Made by a program: the position numbers and the translations under genes
Source of the DNA: Planctomycetota bacterium
GTDB taxonomy: Bacteria > Planctomycetota > UBA11346
DNA: 6,575 nt
Assembly: GCA_024641365.1 (NCBI GenBank)
Contig: JAHEDF010000224.1
Location: 1 to 6,575, forward strand
Direction: 5' to 3'
Notes under the pieces: generated by a model
Told to the model about the DNA's origin: nothing
The model's database searches: none
The model's input: only the letters and a program-made list of their open reading frames with translations
In this document: in pieces, positions 1-5,255 of the stretch
Numbering within the stretch: position 1 is the first letter of the stretch
Layout: each line of letters opens with the position of its first letter

Positions 1-66
1 CTACCTGCTATGTTATGCATATTTTTTGGCATGATATTACCAACCAGACGGAGGCGCCACGTATGA
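1..66 (+). CDS. C-terminal tail of a membrane protein, probably a Bat-type VWA protein (partial, 5' end outside window)
   Basis: Frame 1 is open from the first base and ends at TGA 64-66. It encodes 21 residues, LPAMLCIFFGMILP followed by TRRRRHV. That is a hydrophobic segment followed at once by an arginine cluster, which is how BatA/BatB-type von Willebrand A proteins usually end: a last transmembrane helix and a short basic cytoplasmic tail. The stop codon overlaps the next gene's start (ATGA, 63-66), as is typical of tightly coupled Bat operons. The identity rests on this tail plus the downstream neighbours (TPR/BatC-like, BatD, BatE-like). No VWA domain is visible in the window, so another membrane protein is possible. 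Seen: the open frame, hydrophobic-basic pattern and overlap. Inferred: the VWA/Bat assignment. Confidence 0.65.
   Translation, partial: LPAMLCIFFGMILPTRRRRHV
50..54 (+). promoter_or_regulatory. Ribosome binding site deciding the start of the BatC-like gene
   Basis: GGAGG lies 8 nt before ATG 63. It supports that start over the in-frame ATG at 15. The ATG at 15 has no comparable site and would put 16 non-signal-like residues in front of a clean signal peptide. The site lies inside the end of the preceding gene, consistent with translational coupling. Confidence 0.75.
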
Positions 67-2066
67 CGACGAATTGCCTCAGACTTAAACGCATTACAAT
101 TATTTTATCTTTACTCTGTTGTAGTTATTTGTCGCAAGCGACTGCAGCTGATCCGTGGTCTTCACTGGTTGCCATTAACATGGATGACAAATCAGCCGCC
201 AAAGAAAAATTGGAAGCCTTATTATTAGAGTACCCAGGCTTTTACCCCGCGCATTTTAATTTAGGTACGGTATTAATGGACAGTGATCGCGATCAGGCGA
301 CCACTCATTTAGAAACAGCGACCGCAAGTCCATCGCCTGAATTACAACACGATGCGTGGTATAATTTATCATTAGCACGCTTTGAACAAGGTCGCCTGGA
401 AGACGCCCTTGCTGCGGCAGCAAAAGCTGTGGCATTACAACCTGATAATAAAAATACTCTTGCACTACGTGATGAACTACGACGCGTGGCATTAATTCGC
501 GCTAATGAAGCGCGATTAAAAGCGGAAGCAGAAGCAAAAAAATTAAAACTCACCTCAACGACGTTGCCTGATGGCCACGTTGGCGAAGCCTATAATCAGC
601 AATTTACGGCACGTGGCGGTGCTGGGCAATATCGTTTTGCTTTGGGCACTCCCCCAGCTGCGCCCACGGCTGGTGGCTCTACGCCAACAACCCCACCAAC
701 ACCGCCCCCTGCAATTGCATTACCGCCGGGCATGACCTTGGAATTTGATGGTCGCTTACACGGAACGCCGCAAGCACCCGGACGCCATGAAATACCCATT
801 GTCGTAAATGATAAAGCCGATGCAAATGTGTACGGCACGGTGACGTGGATAATTCAACCAGCACCCGCAATTACCACTACCACATTACCGGAAGCAATTG
901 TTGGCTCGCCATATGAGGCCACCATTGAATCGGTTGGTTTACAGCAACCAAATTGGACAGTCACTGGGTTACTCCCTGGATTAAGCGCCGCTAGAATACC
1001 AGGACCAAAATTACAAATTAGTGGTATACCAACGGCATCAGGAACCGTGACCCTACAAATTCGCGCAGACGATGGTGAACGTTATGCCACCAGCACAATT
1101 CCGCTCACTGCTAGCGATACGTTCGCTCCGGATATTGCCGTTTTGCCCTCGGCAACGGCATGGGCTGCTTATGAACACACCGTTGGTGTGCGTGGAAAAC
1201 CGCAAACGTATACGTGGTCATCACCTGGTGCTGGTGGGTTAACTATCGATAAAAACGGACTCGTACATGGAACGCCGCAACAAGCAGGAAATGTCGAATT
1301 GCCTGTCATAATTTCAGCAGCTGATGGTCGCACCCGTAATCATATTATTACCATTCCTGTTAATCCTCCACCTGTCATTGATGAAACCACGCCTATTTCG
1401 CTGCATGTTGGTGAGCCTGCTAACCGGCCACTAAAAGTAACCGGTGGAACGCCGCCGTATGTCTGGTCAGTAGCACAAGGTGCTTTGCCACTTGGACTAC
1501 GTTTAGATCCTGATGGAACTGTACGTGGAGCGGCAAGTGAAGTGACTGAAGTACAAGTTGGCATTGCATTAGAAGATAAATGGCACGCACGCACAAAAAG
1601 CGACGTTACTTTCTCTATTACGGAGCGCCCTAAGGACGACCAACAGCAAGATCAGCAACAGCAGGACAAACAACAAGACCAACAAAAGAATCAACAGGAT
1701 CAGCAACCGCAGAATCAACAACAAGCTGGTAATGAAAATTCACAACAAAAACAAAATCAGCAACAGGACCAAAAACAAAATCAGCAACAGCAAAATCAGC
1801 AACAGCAAACGCAATCAGATCAACAGCAAAAAAACACGAACCCCGACCAACAAGGTGATGAACAAAAAAATAATCAAACCGCCGACCAACAGGCACAACA
1901 AGCGCAACAAGCAGAAGAACAAGCCGCACAACGAGCACAGATACTTAACCAAGCAGCTGCTGATCGTTGGTTAGATAGTTTACCCAAAGAAGACCGTGAT
2001 GTATTGCGCTATCAATTGCTCGATGGTGGTCAGCTGAAACCACGTAAAGACGGTAAAACTTGGTAA
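63..2066 (+). CDS. Exported BatC-like TPR protein with four Ig-like repeats and a Gln-rich linker
   Basis: The protein has 667 residues from ATG 63. Residues 1-29 are a signal peptide: basic LRLKR, a hydrophobic ITIILSLLCC core and a cleavage-type ATAA before DPW. Residues about 33-140 hold TPR-type helices (FYPAHFNLGTVL; AWYNLSLARFEQGRLEDALA; AVALQPDN). A charged helix follows (145-162). Residues about 163-520 contain four repeats of the putative-Ig (He_PIG-like) kind, each with an LP/GxxY-like start and most with an LxGTP-like end: about 163-265, 268-350, 356-433 and 437-520. The first repeat carries a Pro/Thr-rich insert (196-222). Residues 525-630 are a Gln-rich linker. The tail (about 630-667: ADRWLDSLPKEDRDVLRYQL) resembles the WL...LR motif closing TPR proteins of Bat operons. 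Place and tail argue for a BatC-like periplasmic scaffold in the Bat complex. The Ig-like insertion is unusual, so the exact role is unknown. The start is set by the GGAGG site and the ATGA overlap with the upstream gene. Confidence 0.8.
   Translation: MTTNCLRLKRITIILSLLCCSYLSQATAADPWSSLVAINMDDKSAAKEKLEALLLEYPGFYPAHFNLGTVLMDSDRDQATTHLETATASPSPELQHDAWYNLSLARFEQGRLEDALAAAAKAVALQPDNKNTLALRDELRRVALIRANEARLKAEAEAKKLKLTSTTLPDGHVGEAYNQQFTARGGAGQYRFALGTPPAAPTAGGSTPTTPPTPPPAIALPPGMTLEFDGRLHGTPQAPGRHEIPIVVNDKADANVYGTVTWIIQPAPAITTTTLPEAIVGSPYEATIESVGLQQPNWTVTGLLPGLSAARIPGPKLQISGIPTASGTVTLQIRADDGERYATSTIPLTASDTFAPDIAVLPSATAWAAYEHTVGVRGKPQTYTWSSPGAGGLTIDKNGLVHGTPQQAGNVELPVIISAADGRTRNHIITIPVNPPPVIDETTPISLHVGEPANRPLKVTGGTPPYVWSVAQGALPLGLRLDPDGTVRGAASEVTEVQVGIALEDKWHARTKSDVTFSITERPKDDQQQDQQQQDKQQDQQKNQQDQQPQNQQQAGNENSQQKQNQQQDQKQNQQQQNQQQQTQSDQQQKNTNPDQQGDEQKNNQTADQQAQQAQQAEEQAAQRAQILNQAAADRWLDSLPKEDRDVLRYQLLDGGQLKPRKDGKTW
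1630..1930 (+). repeat. CAA/CAG-rich low-complexity tract with short tandem repeats, inside the BatC-like gene
   Basis: This stretch codes for the Gln-rich linker and is built from CAA/CAG codons mixed with Asn, Asp and Lys codons. Within it a 21-nt unit occurs twice without change, at 1746-1766 and 1770-1790 (24-nt period). A shortened third copy lies at 1791-1805 and shares the last 15 nt (CAAAATCAGCAACAG). This looks like expansion by slippage or unequal recombination, so length may vary between strains. The reading frame stays intact throughout. Confidence 0.8.
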
Positions 2067-2073
2067 TGACTAG

Positions 2074-3630
2074 ATGATGATGGCAATGCGAACGAGATTA
2101 TCCTTTCTATTTTTTGTCATCGTGCTGCAGTGCTTTTTAGTACCGCGTCTGCATGCTGTTGATGTTAAATTAGAAATGCCAAATCCGGTCATTAGTGGCG
2201 TGGTCATGACCGCTGATTTGGTGGTCAGCGATTATGAGAATCGTGTTCGCAATATTAATTTACCCAAATCGGAAAATTTGACCTGGGAAACACGACGCGG
2301 CAGCTCAACGCAGATGTCGATTATTAATGGTAAACGTAATCAGAGCGAAACCTACACGATTATTTTTCGTGTCGATGGCCAAAAGCCAGTTAACATTCCA
2401 GCCGTCACCGTGCGCTTTGCTGATGGTAGCGAAATAAGCACCAAACCATTAACCATCACGCCTGAACTACCCAATGAAAATTTAAAAGATGAAGCCTACG
2501 CTGAAGCGCAATTTGACCCGCCGGTTATTGTGCCCGGTGAACCAACGACTCTTATTTATCGCTTATATTTACGCCAAGACCGTAAACGCGCTATAAAAAC
2601 GCCCTCATTAACACCCCCGGGGAATTTATTATCGCTGGGAGAGCGTTCAGAATCCAGCAACACGACTATTGATGGCGAAGGCACTGACTGGTCGGTGCAA
2701 ACTTGGCGCTGGCCATTAACCGCATCACAAGCAGGCACATTTCAAGCAGTTGGTCAACAAGAGTGGTATCGCTGCCGCGAAGATTTATTTCGCCAATTAG
2801 TTGCTGAATCGAAACATCAGGTTGCCATTAAGCCGGCAATTTTAACCGTCACTGCGTTACCGGAACAAGGTCGTCCAAATGATTTTTCGGGTTTAATTGG
2901 TCCATTAACAGCTAGTGCAAAAATTGATCGCTCACGCATCGCAACTGGTGAAGGTACCACGTTAACCATTTCACTGCATGGTCATCAAGTTGGCTTAGCA
3001 CGGCGTCCATCGGTTGATTTACCATCATCTGTACAAGCATACCCCAAAGATGACACCGTCACTGACGAAGTGCGCTCATTTACCTGGGACGTGGTGCCGA
3101 GTTCAGCTGGAAGCGTTACGATACCAGCAATTTCATTTCCTTATTTCGATCCCTCGACAAAAAATTATCGCCGCACTATCACTGAACCAATTACCATTGA
3201 AGTTATTCCTGGACGACAACGTGCGTTAGTCGTCAGTGGTGCCATTGATTCTGAAAAACCACAAGCACTCACAAATGTTATTCCGTTACCTCCGCCATTA
3301 CGTGGTTCCGCATCAGTAAGCCCACAAAAAAGTCTATGGTATTTCTGCCTCTTTATAGCGTTCGGCGTCGGCATGAGTGTCGGAATTGTCCAACGCTGGC
3401 GGGCTCGCCCAAAACGAGGCCCGCATCGTGGACGCGCTTTAAAGACAGCCATTAATAATGGAAAGATAGATGCTATAGCAGAGGCTTTATTCGCATTGCG
3501 TCCCCACCTATCTGCTGATCAACGGAAAATTGCAGATACGCTCGAAAAAGCCATTGATACTGCGCGATTTGGCGGTGGTGATGTAGGTGATATTGCCAGT
3601 ATTGCAGCACCATTATTTGAGGTGCCATAA
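2074..3630 (+). CDS. batD: BatD, exported membrane-anchored protein of the Bat complex
   Basis: The protein has 518 residues, a usual length for BatD. Residues 1-28 are a signal peptide (hydrophobic FLFFVIVLQCFLV, then LHA before VDVKL). The long beta-rich exported part shows BatD hallmarks: an N-terminal sheet domain with NPVISGVVMTADLVV, a central FDPPVIVPGEPTTLIYRLYL, then GRPNDFSGLIGPLTASAKID (267-286) and IPAISFPYFDPSTKNY (350-365). One transmembrane helix follows at about 420-439 (LWYFCLFIAFGVGMSVGIV), with a basic RWRARPKRG and a helical tail of about 70 residues that should be cytoplasmic. BatD is thought to act as a periplasmic scaffold for the VWA and TPR Bat proteins. It lies 7 nt after the BatC-like gene and overlaps the next start by 1 nt. 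Four in-frame ATGs (2074, 2077, 2080, 2086) compete for the start and none has a strong ribosome site. The first is used here. The choice hardly affects the signal peptide. Confidence 0.9.
   Translation: MMMAMRTRLSFLFFVIVLQCFLVPRLHAVDVKLEMPNPVISGVVMTADLVVSDYENRVRNINLPKSENLTWETRRGSSTQMSIINGKRNQSETYTIIFRVDGQKPVNIPAVTVRFADGSEISTKPLTITPELPNENLKDEAYAEAQFDPPVIVPGEPTTLIYRLYLRQDRKRAIKTPSLTPPGNLLSLGERSESSNTTIDGEGTDWSVQTWRWPLTASQAGTFQAVGQQEWYRCREDLFRQLVAESKHQVAIKPAILTVTALPEQGRPNDFSGLIGPLTASAKIDRSRIATGEGTTLTISLHGHQVGLARRPSVDLPSSVQAYPKDDTVTDEVRSFTWDVVPSSAGSVTIPAISFPYFDPSTKNYRRTITEPITIEVIPGRQRALVVSGAIDSEKPQALTNVIPLPPPLRGSASVSPQKSLWYFCLFIAFGVGMSVGIVQRWRARPKRGPHRGRALKTAINNGKIDAIAEALFALRPHLSADQRKIADTLEKAIDTARFGGGDVGDIASIAAPLFEVP
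3619..3622 (+). promoter_or_regulatory. Ribosome binding site of the BatE-like gene
   Basis: GAGG lies 7 nt before ATG 3630, within the last codons of batD. Together with the TAATG stop-start overlap it fixes this start and suggests termination-reinitiation coupling with batD. Confidence 0.65.
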
Positions 3631-4316
3631 TGCGACGTATTGCTGTGCTCATTTTAATAACTGTCTTTTTATCATTATCTCAATTTGTTAATGCCGTAGA
3701 AGATCCTTACGCCGCCTGGGGACATGGGCGTCCACAAGATGCGATTACCCCATTACATGAGCAGGCTGAACAATCAAAACGTTGGGACGCGTGGCTTGAT
3801 CTTGGATTAGCGGCTGCTGCCGCAAAACGGCATGGCGATGCTGTTGCGTGGATTGTGCAAGCACATCAATTAGCACCGCATCGCGATGAGCCACGCCAAG
3901 CATTACAGGCATTATCGGTGACTATTCCTCCGGGTTGGTTGGATCGACTCGGCCCCCTCGCATTACCTGGAACTGGCTGGCTGGGAATTATTTTGCTCAG
4001 TGGTGGCGCATTAGCATTGGGATATGGTTTATTTGGCACCAAACATCGTAAATGGACACTCATTATTAGTGCTGGACTCTTTGTTACCGCGTTGCCTGGA
4101 AGACTTGCCTGTGACCACGATCAAACGCGTGGACTGACGTGTGCGGTTAAAGACACCTTGCTCTATGACAGTACTGGCACACCAGTACGCGAAGTTCCGG
4201 CTGGCACAGTACTGCAACAAGATCAGTCCACCGTGTGGGCGGAACGTATATTAATAACTTTGCCTGATGGCCAACGCGGTTTTATCCCGGTTGTCGATAC
4301 CATCGCCACACCATAA
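3630..4316 (+). CDS. batE: BatE-like exported protein with TPR, two membrane helices and a bacterial SH3 domain
   Basis: The protein has 228 residues. Residues 1-22 form a signal peptide or N-terminal anchor (MRRIAVLILITVFLSLSQFV, then NA before VED). Residues about 25-95 look like one or two TPR units (DPYAAWGHGRPQDAITPL; WDAWLDLGLAAAAAKRHGDA; AHQLAPHRDEPRQALQAL). Two hydrophobic helices follow at about 112-135 (GWLGIILLSGGALALGYGLF) and 142-157 (WTLIISAGLFVTAL), separated by the basic TKHRK. The C-terminal 60 residues match a bacterial SH3-like fold (AVKDTLLYDSTGTPVREVPAGTV, then ITLPDGQRGFIPV). TPR plus SH3 placed right after batD is the architecture of BatE. The basic loop between the helices predicts that both TPR and SH3 parts face the periplasm. 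The symbol rests on architecture and position, not on a sequence comparison. The role is inferred as part of the Bat complex. Confidence 0.75.
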   Translation: MRRIAVLILITVFLSLSQFVNAVEDPYAAWGHGRPQDAITPLHEQAEQSKRWDAWLDLGLAAAAAKRHGDAVAWIVQAHQLAPHRDEPRQALQALSVTIPPGWLDRLGPLALPGTGWLGIILLSGGALALGYGLFGTKHRKWTLIISAGLFVTALPGRLACDHDQTRGLTCAVKDTLLYDSTGTPVREVPAGTVLQQDQSTVWAERILITLPDGQRGFIPVVDTIATP

Positions 4317-4358
4317 TTGTTGTTGTGACCTCACCATTTAAATTGAGCATGGTTTCAC

Positions 4359-4673
4359 ATGCCCACGACCCTACCAACTGTTGAAGTCGAAAACGTCACG
4401 CGCCTCGCACCGCGTTGGAATGTGGTTTTGCTTAATGATGATGATCACACCTATGAATATGTCATTGGGATGTTAATGGAATTATTTGGGCATTCTATTG
4501 AGACGGCGTACAACATGGCGTGCGAGGTTGATGCCAATGATCGCGTTATTGTTGACACCACCACACGAGAACGTGCTGAACTCAAACAAGAACAAATTCA
4601 TAGTTTTGGCGCTGATTGGCGCTTGCCACGCTCTGCGGGCTCTATGTCTGCGGTTATCGAACCAGTCGAATAA
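4359..4673 (+). CDS. clpS: ClpS-family adaptor (N-degron recognition for ClpA/ClpC-type unfoldase), variant pocket
   Basis: The protein has 104 residues, normal for ClpS. The core WNVVLLNDDDHTYEYVIGML (20-39) corresponds to the family's ILLNDDYTPMEFV segment, followed by the ELFGHSIETAYNMACEVDAN helix region and TTTRERAELKQEQI. ClpS binds substrates with destabilising N-terminal residues and hands them to the Clp protease in the cytoplasm. Aligning by eye to E. coli ClpS, pocket Asn34 and Asp35 are kept (N26, D27). The pocket His66 is replaced by Asp58 and the gatekeeper Met40 by Tyr32. The C-terminal GSMSAVIEPVE resembles ClpS versions I remember from the Planctomycetes-Verrucomicrobia group. 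The gene starts 42 nt after the BatE-like gene without a clear ribosome site. No terminator is visible in that gap, so read-through from the Bat operon is possible. Substrate choice of this variant cannot be told from sequence. Confidence 0.85.
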   Translation: MPTTLPTVEVENVTRLAPRWNVVLLNDDDHTYEYVIGMLMELFGHSIETAYNMACEVDANDRVIVDTTTRERAELKQEQIHSFGADWRLPRSAGSMSAVIEPVE

Positions 4674-4710
4674 AAGCGGTACTAATGAGAAATTCTATAA
4701 ACAGCAATAT

Positions 4711-4740
4711 AACCGCAGAGGGCGCAGAGAACGCAGAGAT
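4711..4740 (+). repeat. CCGCAGAG-type repeat, copy 1 (left outer arm)
   Basis: The copy reads AACCGCAGAGGGCGCAGAG and continues with another GCAGAGA unit, so it is itself three short GCAGAG-like units. Its reverse complement matches 5011-5040 at about 26 of 29 positions, and it also matches the shorter copy at 5118-5135. Here + means the orientation starting AACCGCAGAG. Confidence 0.85.
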
Positions 4741-4822
4741 AGATGTTTATCCTTTTGCCTGTTCAGCTCATGAAACTGATGATACTGCGATTTGAGATAC
4801 CTGCCTATTCCCCAATTAATAA

Positions 4823-4832
4823 TCTCTGCGTC
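4823..4832 (-). repeat. Fragment of the CTCTGCG repeat
   Basis: TCTCTGCGTC is a short piece in the opposite orientation to copy 1. It could be the decayed right end of an element whose left end is 4711-4740. It lies 8 nt before the left arm of the 28-nt inverted pair. Confidence 0.45.
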
Positions 4833-4840
4833 CACTGAAC

Positions 4841-4868
4841 CAATGCTATTCGGCTAATAATCGCGTTT
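4841..4868 (+). repeat. Left arm of long-range inverted repeat
   Basis: The first 20 nt (CAATGCTATTCGGCTAATAA) are the exact reverse complement of 5093-5112. The next 8 nt match 5085-5092 at 6 positions. The arm has no resemblance to the CCGCAGAG repeat. It is the outer boundary of a 272-nt segment (4841-5112). Confidence 0.9.
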
Positions 4869-4900
4869 CCCCCTGGAAAATACGTTTAATCGAAGACAGA

Positions 4901-4923
4901 TTAACCGCAGATGGCGCAGAGGG
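4901..4923 (+). repeat. CCGCAGAG-type repeat, copy 2 (left inner arm)
   Basis: The copy reads TTAACCGCAGATGGCGCAGA followed by GGG. It pairs as an inverted repeat with 5011-5040 across an AT-rich spacer of 87 nt. The 140-nt unit 4901-5040, with TTAACCGCAG and CTGCGGTAA ends, looks like a small non-autonomous element. Confidence 0.85.
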
Positions 4924-4954
4924 AATTTATAAAAAAAAGATCTTAGCTCATTCC

Positions 4955-4988
4955 ATTACCTTTAAATGCCAATAAATGGTAATTTTTA
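4955..4988 (+). terminator. Possible weak terminator hairpin in the centre of the repeat region
   Basis: ATTACC (4955-4960) pairs with GGTAAT (4978-4983). TTTA and TAAA extend the stem inwards past a one-base bulge at 4977, leaving a loop of about 8 nt. A T-rich stretch (TTTTATT) follows directly. The stem is AT-rich and only partly terminator-like. It may simply be the core of the repeat element. It is the best candidate I see for ending the clpS transcript. Confidence 0.3.
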
Positions 4989-5010
4989 TTGTAGATTTTT
5001 TAAAAAACCA

Positions 5011-5040
5011 TCTCTGCGCCCTCTGCGCCCTCTGCGGTAA
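5011..5040 (-). repeat. CTCTGCG-type repeat, copy 3 (right inner arm)
   Basis: This copy has three successive units, TCTCTGCGCC, CTCTGCGCCC and TCTGCGGTAA. It is the reverse complement partner of copies 1 and 2. The 19 nt at 5024-5042 recur exactly at 5117-5135 as a direct repeat. Confidence 0.85.
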
Positions 5041-5084
5041 ATTGCCTTTTTGTGAATTTTCAATTTTTCAGTAAATGCCGATTT

Positions 5085-5112
5085 AAACGAGGTTATTAGC
5101 CGAATAGCATTG
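5085..5112 (-). repeat. Right arm of long-range inverted repeat
   Basis: The arm is the reverse complement of 4841-4868: 20 of 20 positions in the outer part (5093-5112) and 6 of 8 in the inner part. The distance to the left arm is 216 nt. Confidence 0.9.
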
Positions 5113-5116
5113 TCCA

Positions 5117-5135
5117 TGCGCCCTCTGCGGTAAAT
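5117..5135 (-). repeat. CTCTGCG-type repeat, copy 4 (right outer arm, short)
   Basis: TGCGCCCTCTGCGGTAAAT is identical to 5024-5042 over 19 nt and inverted relative to copy 1. It lies only 5 nt outside the right arm of the long inverted pair. It ends about 120 nt before the chosen argJ start, so it could influence argJ expression. Confidence 0.85.
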
Positions 5136-5255
5136 CTGTATGCAAATAACTATATTTTCTAGAGTAAAACGTAATCTTGAGCCATTAACCTGGTTTTGAA
5201 GGATCTAAAAGTAACCGTCACTTGCTCCACTGATGAACTGCTAACACTACAGCCC

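Larger units (their letters stand above)
4674..5255. other. Repeat-rich noncoding gap between clpS and argJ
   Basis: No convincing gene is seen on either strand. The only open frames run through repeats and lack family signals. The gap holds four good copies and one fragment of a CCGCAGAG/CTCTGCG repeat, a 28-nt inverted pair, and an AT-rich centre with a small hairpin. Copies left of the centre are mostly in one orientation and copies to the right in the other, so the region is roughly palindromic overall. It may contain the end of the Bat-clpS transcript and the promoter of argJ, but I can see no strong promoter. Confidence 0.7.

Noticed and set aside
15..62. In-frame ATG at 15 as start of the BatC-like gene
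   Set aside because: It would add 16 residues before a good signal peptide, lies wholly inside the upstream gene's tail, and has no ribosome site. ATG 63 has GGAGG at proper distance and an ATGA overlap.
1630..1974. Open frames on both strands through the Gln-rich tract
   Set aside because: They are products of low-complexity CAA/CAG repeats in other frames (Val/Ala/Asp-rich or Lys/Asn-rich). They have no family resemblance and lie inside a clear gene.
4486..4773. 95-codon + strand frame overlapping the end of clpS and running into the repeats
   Set aside because: It overlaps clpS in another frame, and its tail is translated CGCAGAG repeat (RRGRRERRDR), so it is a by-product.
4711..5135. 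CRISPR array
   Set aside because: The repeats change orientation, have irregular spacing and differ in length. A CRISPR array needs direct repeats at even spacing.
5151..5156. TATATT as -10 box of an argJ promoter
   Set aside because: No acceptable -35 hexamer lies 16-18 nt upstream, and AT-rich hexamers are common in this gap. A promoter here is possible but unsupported.
5196..5255. TTG start adding 20 residues to ArgJ
   Set aside because: There is no ribosome site before it (the AAGGA lies after the TTG), and the codon choice in the extension is unlike the gene. It is kept only as an alternative.
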